50,174 nt of DNA from Proteromonas lacertae (taxonomy: Eukaryota; Sar; Bigyra; Opalinata; Proteromonadidae), in the NCBI GenBank assembly GCA_002245135.1, contig NGBS01000631.1:1-50174 (forward strand), written 5' to 3'. Positions 30,098-39,651 of this stretch are shown here, piece by piece. The notes below the pieces were generated by a model that was not told where the DNA came from, did not search any database, and was given only the letters and a program-made list of their open reading frames with translations. Position numbers and translations under genes: made by a program. The first letter of the stretch is position 1, and each line of letters starts with the position of its first letter.

Positions 30098-31102
30098 TCA
30101 AACAGACTTTGGAATTGCTAATAAAGAAAATTCACATGCATATGGCTCACATAAATTTGATAGAATATATTTATATGTATAGAATGATGTTAATGAGTCT
30201 ATATATTTTCTTATTTTAAAATATTCTGCGAAATTATGATATATTGAAATGCTTAATATAGGATGGTATTTTATAATAGTATTTTTTGCTCCCTTTATTA
30301 ACTCCAATCCGTTTCCTTCTACATCTGCTTTTATAAAGCCTATATTAATATTATGATCTCTCACTTCATCATCTATTGTTGAAATATTTATTTTTAGATC
30401 CCCTTTACTTTCTATTCCTACACCAGCTAGACCACTATTTGAAATATATGATATTCCATTAAAATGACTAAGCCCTTTTTGTATAATTATATGTTTATTG
30501 TAAGTAGCATTATTATTCTCTATTGTTTTATATATTTCATTAATATTATGTTGTGATATTTCATATGAATATATATATTTGTTAGTGTAATTTTCAAATA
30601 TTAACAAAGAATCACCAATCCATGCTCCTATATCCATTATATCTTTATTTAGTATATAGTTGAGAATTTTATAATCAAAATATATAATTCCATGTTTATA
30701 AAAGAAAACTTCAGGATAGAATATAGTTAATTTGTATTTCATTTTTAAAAGTGGTTGCAACTTTAGATACAAATGATATTTATTAATTTGTTCATCTGTA
30801 AACTCCTTTACTAACTTGTTACATAATATGATGTTAATTAACATTCTCTGTTGTTTTTCTAAATTATTCTTTGAAATAATATCAGTGTTTCTCTTCATAT
30901 ATTCAAATTCTTTTGCTATATACTCTACAGATTTTTTTGTGTTATTGTTATTTATTTTCAATATTTCCATTCGTATCAAGCTTAAGGAATGAAAAAGATT
31001 TACACCATTAATGCAAACAGAATAATCTAGATTAATATTTTCAGAATGTAAGGATAAAAAATATAGCAAAATAATAAATAATAATAAAAGATATAATAAC
31101 AT
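30098..31102 (-). CDS. FkbM-family methyltransferase, membrane-anchored
   Basis: A 334-aa protein with an N-terminal anchor (residues 1-17) and a C-terminal FkbM domain. The SAM-binding start is MDIGAWIGDSLLIFEN (about 152-167), followed by YSYEISQHNINEI. The later family block is INIGFIKADVEGNGLELIKG near 250-270, and a His/Glu/Tyr-rich end follows. FkbM enzymes O-methylate sugars, polyketides or glycolipids; in this cluster a sugar hydroxyl is the likely target. It converges on the acyltransferase gene with 28 bases between stops. A second FkbM piece is at 38226-38654. The anchor implies action at the Golgi or ER membrane. Start: the ATG at 31102 directly precedes the hydrophobic segment. 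Confidence 0.8.
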   Translation of the reverse strand: MLLYLLLLFIILLYFLSLHSENINLDYSVCINGVNLFHSLSLIRMEILKINNNNTKKSVEYIAKEFEYMKRNTDIISKNNLEKQQRMLINIILCNKLVKEFTDEQINKYHLYLKLQPLLKMKYKLTIFYPEVFFYKHGIIYFDYKILNYILNKDIMDIGAWIGDSLLIFENYTNKYIYSYEISQHNINEIYKTIENNNATYNKHIIIQKGLSHFNGISYISNSGLAGVGIESKGDLKINISTIDDEVRDHNINIGFIKADVEGNGLELIKGAKNTIIKYHPILSISIYHNFAEYFKIRKYIDSLTSFYTYKYILSNLCEPYACEFSLLAIPKSV

Positions 31103-31215
31103 CGAGGTTAATTAAATGTGTAAGATGTTTATTATAATTTTACTTCTAAAACAAAATGCAACTTATATTAACCCTAACTGTTTATGAACAAAACTTTAAA
31201 TTTCTTAAAATCTAA

Positions 31216-32445
31216 ATTATACAAATAATATTTACTTTACTTATTTATTTGTTATTTATATGCTTCATTATATTGGAATTTATTTATAATTCCTTTATAT
31301 TTAGTATTTCCAAAATCCCAAAACTCAGAACAAAAAATGTAATTCTATCAACAATAGGAAAAATGAATGGAATTATTATTATTAAATGCAATAATAACAT
31401 AACTAAAAATTATTCTTGTGCTAATGTAAATAATGTATTATCAAATAATAGATTTATTTATATTAAAATGACTAAAAGATTTGTAGTAAAATTTGGAAAT
31501 AATGTAATTAGAAAGAGAAATTTAATTTTTAAAAGAAAGTCATCTACCGTATATGAAAATAAATCATACATGATATATTTTTTCAAAAATATCATCTTAA
31601 ATGAATATGGTTCAATACTAACATTATGCAACGAATATATATCTATTAAAGGAGGTTGTAGATGCAAAAAAGAAATACTAAATACACCAATTTACAATTT
31701 AAAAAAGAATAATACTAACATAATAATCCAAATCACACAATATTTAGGATCTGCAATATATCATTCAATAATTAATTGTCTTACTAAAATTATACCACTG
31801 CTATCAATACTAAATAGTATTTCGAATTATCAAATACATATTCATAACAACAGCGCTATAATACATTATTTAATGTTGCTTGATATATCTGTAAATAATA
31901 TAATTACTGGAAATGTATATTCGAAATATGTAATAATGATGGAAAGAGTGGAATGTACTTCGTCAATATATACATATTCAGTTTTGCAATTAAGAAATAT
32001 ATTATTAGCAAAAATAAAAAAAAATAATAAATATACAACACCAATTATACTATTTATCAGAAGACTTTATACTAGGAGAATAAAACACTTCTTTGACATT
32101 GTTAACAAAATATGTAATGAATACTACTATTATAATTGTAATATATATGAGCCTTCTACTAAGTTCACAGTAATGATAGATATGTTTTCAAATGCAGATA
32201 TAATAGTAGCACCTCATGGTGCAGGATTAACAAACATTATAGTATCAAAAAATGGTATAAAAATAATGGAATTAATAAATGAAAATTTTCCAGTATTATG
32301 TTTTGCTAAACTATCTTTTATTTTAGGATATAATTATTATGGTATTTATTCAACTTACAACAAAAAAGATGATGAATTTGTTTTAAATACATCATCTTTT
32401 TATTATATTTTCAAAGATTTTGTAAAACATTCTAGTATAAAATAA
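31216..32445 (+). CDS. GT61-family glycosyltransferase, start unclear
   Basis: The frame is open from 31216 and encodes a membrane anchor (LLFICFIILEFIYNSFIF), but there is no ATG before the anchor; the first candidate is a TTG at 31249. The luminal domain carries GT61 features: QYLGSAIYHSIINCLTKIIP near residue 160 and the strongly conserved VAPHGAGLTNIIVSKNG near residue 320 (counted from 31249), followed by KIMELINENFPVLCF. GT61 includes plant xylosyl- and arabinosyltransferases and animal O-GlcNAc/xylosyl enzymes; the donor here is unknown. It lies between two minus-strand genes, 27 bases from the stop of the DUF3431 gene. The missing ATG may reflect a base error or an unseen first exon. 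Confidence 0.75.
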   Translation: MIQIIFTLLIYLLFICFIILEFIYNSFIFSISKIPKLRTKNVILSTIGKMNGIIIIKCNNNITKNYSCANVNNVLSNNRFIYIKMTKRFVVKFGNNVIRKRNLIFKRKSSTVYENKSYMIYFFKNIILNEYGSILTLCNEYISIKGGCRCKKEILNTPIYNLKKNNTNIIIQITQYLGSAIYHSIINCLTKIIPLLSILNSISNYQIHIHNNSAIIHYLMLLDISVNNIITGNVYSKYVIMMERVECTSSIYTYSVLQLRNILLAKIKKNNKYTTPIILFIRRLYTRRIKHFFDIVNKICNEYYYYNCNIYEPSTKFTVMIDMFSNADIIVAPHGAGLTNIIVSKNGIKIMELINENFPVLCFAKLSFILGYNYYGIYSTYNKKDDEFVLNTSSFYYIFKDFVKHSSIK

Positions 32446-32471
32446 TAATTTGGTCAATACAAAGTAATTAA

Positions 32472-33251
32472 TTACAATATTATGTTTGCACTGCAGTCAG
32501 GAGGATAAGGAACATTTTTTTGACCAAACATTGTACTCCAAGTAAATTCCATATAAGAACCTGTTAAATAATTTCTAGATTTTATATTCTCTATATTGTT
32601 TGACATAGCTTTTTTAAACCCATACATAGAAAAATTTTTCAGCGCTTTCCTTAAATTTATATAATATTCTATTTTATGTAGATATATTAGGTTTTTATTA
32701 AAAAGGAATGAAGCACAACAAGGAAATGTTAACTTTTTATTAAAAACGTTACGTATATCAACATGCTCTACATTAATCGACTTTAAATAATCATCTACAA
32801 TTACAGCATTGCGATATGATCCATTTTTATTCCAGTATTTAGCGTTATAATAATAACAATTAACTCCTATAAAGTCATTATGATAAACATACTTTTGTCT
32901 TGAGATATTATTAATTCTATTAATAATTGAAGTTGGATAATGGCTAGATATATCATGATCGTGAATAAAAGACAATATATTATATTTCGTAATACTATAA
33001 GTTTGAATAATATAATCTAACATTAAACCAGCCTCTCTACTATCATATGTATTGCTTTCTTTATTACATTTAATAACTTCAACATCTACTAAAAAAGATG
33101 ATACATTTAGATTTAATGTTTTACCATCTTTAGGACATGCTATTACAATTATCAGCATACTATATTTCTTTCTTTGATATTTAAATATATATAACATTAC
33201 AAATGTCATGTTAAATAGAAATAGAAATAAAAATACAAGTATCTTGTTCAT
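32472..33251 (-). CDS. DUF3431-family protein, putative glycan enzyme
   Basis: A 259-aa protein from the ATG at 33251, with an anchor at residues 4-20. The domain pattern 'NKGREA..YL.YII..Y..lp....FlHgHd.swH' of DUF3431 is seen as YDSREAGLMLDYIIQTYSI followed by ILSFIHDHDISSHYPT. DUF3431 proteins are frequent in fungi and near bacterial glycan genes and are thought to be glycosyltransferase-like, but no reaction is proven to my knowledge. The gene starts 16 bases from the divergent transferase gene at 33268. It has a Cys/Pro-rich tail (PYPPDCSANIIL). Confidence 0.65.
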   Translation of the reverse strand: MNKILVFLFLFLFNMTFVMLYIFKYQRKKYSMLIIVIACPKDGKTLNLNVSSFLVDVEVIKCNKESNTYDSREAGLMLDYIIQTYSITKYNILSFIHDHDISSHYPTSIINRINNISRQKYVYHNDFIGVNCYYYNAKYWNKNGSYRNAVIVDDYLKSINVEHVDIRNVFNKKLTFPCCASFLFNKNLIYLHKIEYYINLRKALKNFSMYGFKKAMSNNIENIKSRNYLTGSYMEFTWSTMFGQKNVPYPPDCSANIIL

Positions 33252-33267
33252 CAATATAGTTAATTAC

Positions 33268-34197
33268 ATGAATTTGCATGTTTTATTTACTTTAATTATA
33301 TCATTTATTATATTTAATTTAGTTTTTATGAATAGATATAAAAGTACATGTATTATATCTATGTTTATAAATTATAAAAGAGTATATTTTAATGTGTTCG
33401 TAAATTCATTAATCGAAACAAATTATTCTGGGACTTTAATTATATTTTCTGATAAAGATATTGTTATAAATATTAAACATAAATTTCAGTTATTCATAAT
33501 TAAAATCTCAAAAGAATGGCCATTTTTGTTTCAGAATAGTTCATTATATAATTTGGTAAAAGTATGTATATTACCTAAAAATATAACAGAATATAAATGG
33601 GCTATAAATAGATATGGCTTGTATTACTGCTTTTTGATGAAGTATTATTATAAATATGATAATGTGTTTCTACTTGATTTGAGAGATAGTATATTTCAGA
33701 TAAATCCTGAAACTATAAAAATAAAAAATAGAATAATTTTATGTGAAGATGCTAGTTATCCATTTGCAATAAGACAAGATAGATGGAACAAAAAATGGTT
33801 ATTACCATTTTTTAATATTAATAATCCAATATTTAATCAAACTCCATTGAATGGAGGAAGTATATATGGCGATTCATATAATCTACTGATATTTCTTGAA
33901 CAATTTTTAGTTTATTTAAAAAAATTTTATCATTTTACATCAGATCAAGGTGTATTAAACTATATATATTACCAAAATAGAATAAAAAGTACGAATATAT
34001 GTTTAAATCACAATAACAATGGATTCATATTTACCATGGGAATAGAATTAACTTTTAGAAATATATTCCATAATTGTTGTTTCATTATAGAAAATAATAC
34101 AATATACAGAAAAGATAAATCATTACCATTTATTGTTCATCAGTATGATAGAAATAAAACATTACAGAGTATAATTATAAAGAGATTCAACTATTAG
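33268..34197 (+). CDS. Putative glycosyltransferase with D-x-R-D motif
   Basis: A 309-aa type II membrane protein. The ATG at 33268 is preferred over the ATG at 33208, since the latter would overlap the start of the divergent gene and adds only a polar, Asn/Arg-rich leader before the anchor (residues 4-22). Motifs: YDNVFLLDLRDSIFQINP near residue 130 (the 'lllDvRDv.FQ.dPf' metal site of a widespread eukaryotic transferase family of GT-A type), NGGSIYG near 195 and TSDQGVLNYIYY near 224. These three blocks are characteristic of the family I recall from algae, plants and nematodes, whose reactions are mostly unassigned. Its 3' end runs into the open frame of the following GT31 gene in another phase. 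Confidence 0.65.
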   Translation: MNLHVLFTLIISFIIFNLVFMNRYKSTCIISMFINYKRVYFNVFVNSLIETNYSGTLIIFSDKDIVINIKHKFQLFIIKISKEWPFLFQNSSLYNLVKVCILPKNITEYKWAINRYGLYYCFLMKYYYKYDNVFLLDLRDSIFQINPETIKIKNRIILCEDASYPFAIRQDRWNKKWLLPFFNINNPIFNQTPLNGGSIYGDSYNLLIFLEQFLVYLKKFYHFTSDQGVLNYIYYQNRIKSTNICLNHNNNGFIFTMGIELTFRNIFHNCCFIIENNTIYRKDKSLPFIVHQYDRNKTLQSIIIKRFNY

Positions 34198-35083
34198 ATT
34201 AGCTGATAGTAATTGTTATTCAACTATTATATTAATTCTTATACTTATATATTCTGTAATTTTCATTTATTTTTATAATATTAGCAACTGCAACAACTAT
34301 TTATCTACAACTATTGAACATTATCATGTAAAAACTCCATCATTGTTTAGAATAATTAAAAACATTAACATAACTCAATTTAGAAGAATATTGATTGTAG
34401 TACCAATATGTTATTCTAATATTTATAGAAGATATTTAATAAGAAATACTTGGAGTAAAAATTTAGATATTTATGATTCTAGAATTATATTCTTTTCTGG
34501 ATTTGATAATGAAATATCACAAGAAACAGATCTTCTACAATTTTCTTTTCATGATGATTATTACAACCTAACTATATCTACACTATTGTTATATAATTGG
34601 ACTAAAAGTGTATATAACAAATTTGATTATATTTTAAGAGTTGATAGTGATGTATATCCTAACTTACAATTAATTATATTATATATTCTAATTTCCAAAA
34701 ATATCCATAAAGTAATTTATGGTTATTTCTACCCTTCAATGAAAACAAAACGAGATAAAAATAATAAAAACTATTTACCTTGTTCTTTATATAATCTAAC
34801 TACTTTACCTGAATTTGTAGCAGGTAATTTTTATATTTTACCTAAGCTACATAACTGGAGTAGTTTCATAAATACATTGGAATTAAATAGCTCCAAATTG
34901 ATATATAGAGAGGATATTCAAATGGGAATATATTTCTATAACTATCACATCAAAATAATAAGAATTAATCAATATTACAAACGTAAAAATAGTTCTTTAG
35001 ATTGCAAAGATTTACAGTTACACTTGGCTGTTCATGGAATAAGTATTAAAAATATGTACTATATTTCTAATCGATGTAGATAA
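34181..35083 (+). CDS. GT31-family (beta-1,3-galactosyltransferase-like) enzyme, start unclear
   Basis: The frame is open from 34181 and encodes an anchor (STIILILILIYSVIFIYFY), but there is no in-frame ATG, and indeed no ATG in any frame between about 34150 and the anchor; the first initiator-like codon is a TTG at 34343. The catalytic domain is classic GT31: RYLIRNTWSKN, then YILRVDSDVYPNL (DxD metal site), CSLYNLTTLPEFVAGNFYIL, and YREDIQMGIYF (the 'EDV.vG' block). Such enzymes add Gal or GlcNAc in beta-1,3 linkage in the Golgi. The absence of ATG could be a base error, or the gene might be translated as an extension of the upstream transferase. A second GT31-like gene is at 39652. Confidence 0.75.
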   Translation, partial: RDSTIRLADSNCYSTIILILILIYSVIFIYFYNISNCNNYLSTTIEHYHVKTPSLFRIIKNINITQFRRILIVVPICYSNIYRRYLIRNTWSKNLDIYDSRIIFFSGFDNEISQETDLLQFSFHDDYYNLTISTLLLYNWTKSVYNKFDYILRVDSDVYPNLQLIILYILISKNIHKVIYGYFYPSMKTKRDKNNKNYLPCSLYNLTTLPEFVAGNFYILPKLHNWSSFINTLELNSSKLIYREDIQMGIYFYNYHIKIIRINQYYKRKNSSLDCKDLQLHLAVHGISIKNMYYISNRCR

Positions 35084-35111
35084 TCTTAAGCTTAATTATA
35101 CAAAAATATTG

Positions 35112-36137
35112 TTATTTAATTAATTTAACAATATTCTCTAATGATTTAACACAATTTAAATTATTCTTTACATTTAAAGCTAATTTTTTTGGATTGTATT
35201 TTATTTTATATATCTCATTTAAATAATATAAAGATTTTGTAATATTAGTATCTAATTCTTTTAATATACTACCATAACCTTCTTCAATAAATTCTTCTTG
35301 ATGTGATATAGGCCATACTCCCATTGCTTTCATTTCAAGTAATGAAAGTGCACCAGTATCATAAAAAGAGAAATATATAACAAATTTAGCATTATTAGCT
35401 AATAACATCATTTTACTTTTGGAATAATTCCCATATTTTATAACTTCTATTGTATATTTTTGTATAAGAAATTCAATTAATATTTTTTCGTCATTTACTC
35501 TTCTACAATCAGAATACTTGGTATAAACTAAAAAATCTACCTTTCTTTGATTGAATGAGTTGATGATATTTATATTATGTTTATATTCTAAGCATGGAGT
35601 AAGTATATAATATTTAGTAATATAAAAATGACAATTTGTGCGATTAATTATGTGATTTTTAACTCTAATCGAATGAGTTGCAAATGCATTTATTTTTTTC
35701 ATTACTAAACACCAATATTTTTCATAAGAATTATTCTTAGGCATAGCAAACCATTTTATAGGAGTAACAATTGGTCCATATATTATTTTTTTAAACATAG
35801 AATCATAGGTAGAATTATTTACAAGATATATGTAATCAGTTCTTTCAAACCATATAAATGTATGCGCTTTCTGTATTATATTCTGAATAGTTTTTAAAGT
35901 AATTGACTCTTTATGAATTAATTTTATTTTTCTTGATATAATACTATCATTATTCCATCTTTTTATTGCGCAGTGGATGTAGTATGATAAAGAATATGGT
36001 CCTCCTTTTCCTTTGCTAGGAAATATTAAATATATGTATATATTATTATTATTATAACTGATAGTTAAATATATAAACAAAGATACAGAAACACTAAAAT
36101 ATAAATAATTTGTTATTAATAATATACAGTACAACAT
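35112..36137 (-). CDS. GT-B-type glycosyltransferase, membrane-anchored
   Basis: A 341-aa protein from the ATG at 36137 with an anchor at residues 4-26. The N-terminal half has a Gly-rich donor/acceptor loop (FPSKGKGGPYSLSYYIHCAI). The C-terminal half ends in a Rossmann-like segment: VIYFSFYDTGALSLLEMKAM (about 250-270), then GVWPISHQEEFIEEGYGSIL. This fits the 'E..a.G.pvi' donor-binding block of GT4/GT1-like enzymes. The specific family is not clear. It starts 17 bases away from the divergent GT-D-like gene at 36155. It is probably a Golgi/ER enzyme of the same pathway. Confidence 0.6.
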   Translation of the reverse strand: MLYCILLITNYLYFSVSVSLFIYLTISYNNNNIYIYLIFPSKGKGGPYSLSYYIHCAIKRWNNDSIISRKIKLIHKESITLKTIQNIIQKAHTFIWFERTDYIYLVNNSTYDSMFKKIIYGPIVTPIKWFAMPKNNSYEKYWCLVMKKINAFATHSIRVKNHIINRTNCHFYITKYYILTPCLEYKHNINIINSFNQRKVDFLVYTKYSDCRRVNDEKILIEFLIQKYTIEVIKYGNYSKSKMMLLANNAKFVIYFSFYDTGALSLLEMKAMGVWPISHQEEFIEEGYGSILKELDTNITKSLYYLNEIYKIKYNPKKLALNVKNNLNCVKSLENIVKLIK

Positions 36138-36154
36138 GATACTGACATTGTAAA

Positions 36155-37024
36155 ATGAGTGGCATATTTTTATATATTAATTTCTTTATATGTATATCAA
36201 TTTCATTTTTAATATTAAATATATCATTATCTAATCTTCATGTAAAGAATAAGAAATATAATTGTTACAATAACCAAAATTTCTCGTTTATTTCAAATAC
36301 ATATTTTCAAATGTGGTATGAAATAGCTGCAGAAATTGTAAATAGAAACAATCACTTATCAATAAGTAGGTATGGAGATGGTGAATACTCTATCATGATA
36401 GGTAGCAAAGTTGAAGGAATAGATCATTTTCAGTATAAAGGCGGAGAATGCAAACTAAGAAAAGATCTGTTTTTGTCTTTAAATTGTAATAGGAACTGCA
36501 AATGTTATTATGGAGTATATTACAACCATTTAGATTTCTTTTTGAAAAGAAGTAATCAACATCCAAAATATTTTACATCATCAAATATATTTGTTAATAA
36601 GAATTATCCTAAAACAAAATTACTTATTGAGTCATTATTACATGATGATAAAAGCAACATTATTCTATTATGTAATGAAGAAGCAACAAACACTTCATTC
36701 GCAAAAATAGTAATATATTTCCCAAAATATATAGTATCATATTACGAAAATAAAAACAAAGAAATAATAAAAAATATTACTATATTGGCAAAACGATATA
36801 ATAATCATTTGTTTATGCTGTCAATTGGGCCTCTTGCTCCTGTTCTAATATGGTATATGAGAAAAGCTAATTATAATAATAGATATATTGATTTTGGATC
36901 AACTTTGGATTTGTTAATTAAAGGATATTCTAACAGAAATTATGTTAAACATAACTCAATAAATGCTCAATTGATTGATAAAACATGGATTTTATCTAAA
37001 TATGATAATATACATTTTTTCTAA
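36155..37024 (+). CDS. GT-D-like (DUF1792-type) glycosyltransferase
   Basis: A 289-aa protein with an anchor at residues 4-26. The hallmark SISRYGDGEYSIMIGSKVEG lies near residue 70, with the R-x-GDGE motif that defines the GT-D fold transferases first described in streptococcal serine-rich-repeat protein glycosylation. It is followed by YKGGECKLRKDLFLSL and a C-terminal LSIGPLAPVLIWYMRKA with a YIDFGSTLDLLIKG end, also family-typical. In bacteria these transferases add glucose to growing O-glycans. Presence in a eukaryotic-type, anchored form next to bacterial-like acyltransferases suggests transfer from bacteria followed by gain of an anchor, an inference to test by phylogeny. Confidence 0.65.
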   Translation: MSGIFLYINFFICISISFLILNISLSNLHVKNKKYNCYNNQNFSFISNTYFQMWYEIAAEIVNRNNHLSISRYGDGEYSIMIGSKVEGIDHFQYKGGECKLRKDLFLSLNCNRNCKCYYGVYYNHLDFFLKRSNQHPKYFTSSNIFVNKNYPKTKLLIESLLHDDKSNIILLCNEEATNTSFAKIVIYFPKYIVSYYENKNKEIIKNITILAKRYNNHLFMLSIGPLAPVLIWYMRKANYNNRYIDFGSTLDLLIKGYSNRNYVKHNSINAQLIDKTWILSKYDNIHFF

Positions 37025-37046
37025 AATATCTAATATTGGTAGGTAT

Positions 37047-38246
37047 TTATAATATTTTAAATTCTTCGTATTTTAGAATCTCAACTATTTGTTTTGAAGT
37101 AGTTCCATTCCCATATATATTTTTGTTATTAATCATATATGAATAATATACACCATCAGTCATTAATTTATCAATGTAGTATATTACATTTTTATAATCA
37201 TTTCCGATTAATTTTGCACAGTTATGTATAACTCCTTCCATTCTCTCTGTATTTTTTCGTAATATTAATAGGGGTTTATGTAATGCTACTGCTTCTTCTT
37301 GTATACCTCCTGAATCTGTCATTACAATATGAGACTGATTTAATAAATAAATTAAAGCAAAATAGCTCAATGGTTTAACAATTTTAAATCTATTTAAATA
37401 AATATAAATGCTATTATCAATATATTCATTTGTAATTATTTTATTTATAATATTAGGAGGTAATGTTTGTTTTAAGCACAACATGACATTTGGATTGAGA
37501 TGTATGGGATAAATGACAAGAATATTGCTGTATTTATTAAATATATAGTATATTGCTTTCATTATACTAACAAATGGCTTTCCATAATTTTCTCTTCTAT
37601 GAACAGTTAGTAGAATTATATAATTAATTTTTTTATCCTTGTATAATGATTTTACTATATGCTTTATTCTTAACACATTTTCAGTTTTATTCATTAGTGG
37701 ATATGATTCTTTTAAAGTATCAATGACTGTATTTCCTACTACATAAATTGTAGTGGTGTTTTTTCTCTCATATAATAAGTTCATTTCAGATAGTTTAGTA
37801 GGACAGAAGTTATATTTAGCAATATTACTAATAATTTGTCTATTTAGCTCTTCTGGAAAAGGAAAATAAATATTTCTTGTTCTTAATCCTGCTTCTATAT
37901 GAGCAACAGATACTTTATGGTAGAATGAGCATATAGTACTTACTAAAGCAGTAGTAGTATCGCCTTGTACAATTGTTAAATCATGTATAGATTTTGAATA
38001 TATGATTTCTAGTTTATTAAATAATTTCGATGATAATATTGACAATGACTGATTTTTTTGCATAATATGAAAAGAAATATCAGGTTTAATATGAAAATCT
38101 TCTAATATTTGTTTAACCATCTCTTCTTGTTGATATGTGCAAATTGTTTTTACTAAAAAACTATCTTTATAATTTTTAATTTCTTGAATGAGGGGATATA
38201 ATTTAATAACCTCTGGTCTTGTACCGAATATAATATAAGAGAAAAA
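37047..38246 (-). CDS. wecB-like: Non-hydrolysing UDP-GlcNAc 2-epimerase (WecB/MnaA type), 5' end cut
   Basis: The frame is open to 38246 and covers nearly the whole enzyme: YIIFGTRPEVIKLYPLIQEI at the very start, GDTTTALV and HIEAGLRT, a histidine block LLTVHRRENYGKPF, and DSGGIQEEAVALHKPLLILR near the C-terminus. The only in-frame ATG upstream of the catalytic region is at 38120, which would remove the first Rossmann strand, so the native 5' end is probably lost at a breakpoint near 38240. The family interconverts UDP-GlcNAc and UDP-ManNAc, a sugar donor for bacterial capsules and enterobacterial antigen; it is cytosolic, and indeed no anchor is present here. The gene is head-to-head with a 5'-cut FkbM fragment. 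Whether it is still expressed is uncertain. Confidence 0.85.
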   Translation of the reverse strand, partial: FFSYIIFGTRPEVIKLYPLIQEIKNYKDSFLVKTICTYQQEEMVKQILEDFHIKPDISFHIMQKNQSLSILSSKLFNKLEIIYSKSIHDLTIVQGDTTTALVSTICSFYHKVSVAHIEAGLRTRNIYFPFPEELNRQIISNIAKYNFCPTKLSEMNLLYERKNTTTIYVVGNTVIDTLKESYPLMNKTENVLRIKHIVKSLYKDKKINYIILLTVHRRENYGKPFVSIMKAIYYIFNKYSNILVIYPIHLNPNVMLCLKQTLPPNIINKIITNEYIDNSIYIYLNRFKIVKPLSYFALIYLLNQSHIVMTDSGGIQEEAVALHKPLLILRKNTERMEGVIHNCAKLIGNDYKNVIYYIDKLMTDGVYYSYMINNKNIYGNGTTSKQIVEILKYEEFKIL

Positions 38247-38654
38247 TTAGAAATTAGATTGCTTACTTTAGATGATATATACAATCACAAACAAAATATA
38301 TTATTACTCAAAATTGATGTAGAAGGATATGAATATAATGTGCTGGTTGGAGCAAAAAATCTCTTAAAAAGACATATAATTAAAATAAAATATATAGAAA
38401 TAAACTGCTATGGTATAATAAATTCTGGATTAAATGAAAAGAATATTTATAAAACCCTTACATTTTATAATTATACTATTTTTAATAAAAGAATTTGTAA
38501 CAGTGTTGGTATATTTGACATTTATGCAGTATGTAATGAATTTCTATCATGTTTATTATTTACTTTAAAATTTTTATATTATTTTACATTTCCTTTTCCT
38601 TCTATGTGTTTCAACATGATCTATTACCTCACCTTCATTCCAAAAATTATATAA
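38226..38654 (+). pseudogene. FkbM methyltransferase fragment
   Basis: A 143-codon open stretch with the C-terminal half of an FkbM domain: LLTLDDIYNHKQN, then LLLKIDVEGYEYNVLVGAKN, then YIEINCYGI. The SAM-binding N-terminal half is absent, and there is no ATG at the start. Upstream is the epimerase gene on the opposite strand, so this is half a gene fused to the front of another at a recombination breakpoint. Its tail (TFPFPSMCFNMIYYLTFIP) overlaps the 3' end of the next minus-strand gene by about 80 bases. Compared with the complete FkbM gene at 30098 it is a different paralogue. Confidence 0.7.
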
Positions 38655-39628
38655 TTTTGATATACATTTTCTGTAATTCTTATAATATCCGTTATATAAT
38701 ATTAACAATGAATATGTAGAATTTCTACTAAGTAATAAAAAATTGGATTTACTAGTTATATAAATATCTAATACAATTTTATCTATATCTTTTTGTCTTA
38801 TATTTTTTGACAAATATGAATGTTTTATTTCAGAATTATAATTATAATTATATACATTTTTATTCATTGTCATGAATAATGAGGAGAAATTTCTATTAAA
38901 ACTTGTGAGAAAGATGTAACATTTTCTGTTACATATTTTTTGAGATAATTTTTTGATTTTGTATATATTACTTTTATTAATTTTACATAATTTTAGGCAA
39001 TGATCATCTAATCTAACATGTACACCTATTTTAATATATGCATTAAATCGTTTTAATATTTTATTACCAATATTAATATGATTTTTATGAAATAAAAAGT
39101 ACTTACTATATAATATATAATTAACCTCAAGTATTTGTTGTAATATTTCATTTTTCTTTGAACATTTTAGAAAATGTAGTGTTTTTAAGTTAGAATAATA
39201 CTTCTTTGATTTTATTATTGTAGGAACAATATCATGAATACTAGTAATTGCTATTGAGTATGATTCTGTTTCAATAATTTTCACAATCAAGTCGACTGGC
39301 TCAATACAATAACTATAATAAGAAAAACAAAATGATTGATTAATATCATATTTACCTTTTATAGGATATGGATCCACATATTTGAAGTTATAATAATCAT
39401 TCAGATTAGTACCAATAACTAAGTTTAGAATAAAAACATACTATGATATTCTCTATTAGAAAGAATTGATAAAAGAAAACTACCAGATATTCCTGTAACT
39501 CTATTTCCTAATCCTCCACCTGAAATAACTCCATATAATATACCTCGTTTTTTATTAGTATTATATATCTTTTTATAATATACAGATATTAGCATGATAA
39601 ACAGAATTATTAAAAATAACATATTCAT
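38574..39628 (-). CDS. GT37/fucosyltransferase-like enzyme, one frame change
   Basis: Starts at the ATG 39628 with an anchor (MLFLIILFIMLISVYYK). Next comes GGGLGNRVTGISGSFLLSIL, the 'GLGNRl.gl.saflyAllT.R' opening of xyloglucan-type fucosyltransferases (GT37). The phase then changes near 39425 at a T-run (one more T would keep the frame open), and the remaining 290 residues continue with FCFSYYSYCIEP, IKIGVHVRLDDHC (the basic/acidic donor site) and a C-terminal FLLLSRNSTYSLLIL. The break is likely a sequencing indel, since it sits in a homopolymer. GT37 enzymes add fucose from GDP-fucose to galactose residues in the Golgi. It starts 23 bases from the divergent gene at 39652. Confidence 0.55.
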
Positions 39629-39651
39629 CTATACTATTTTAAACATATTAT

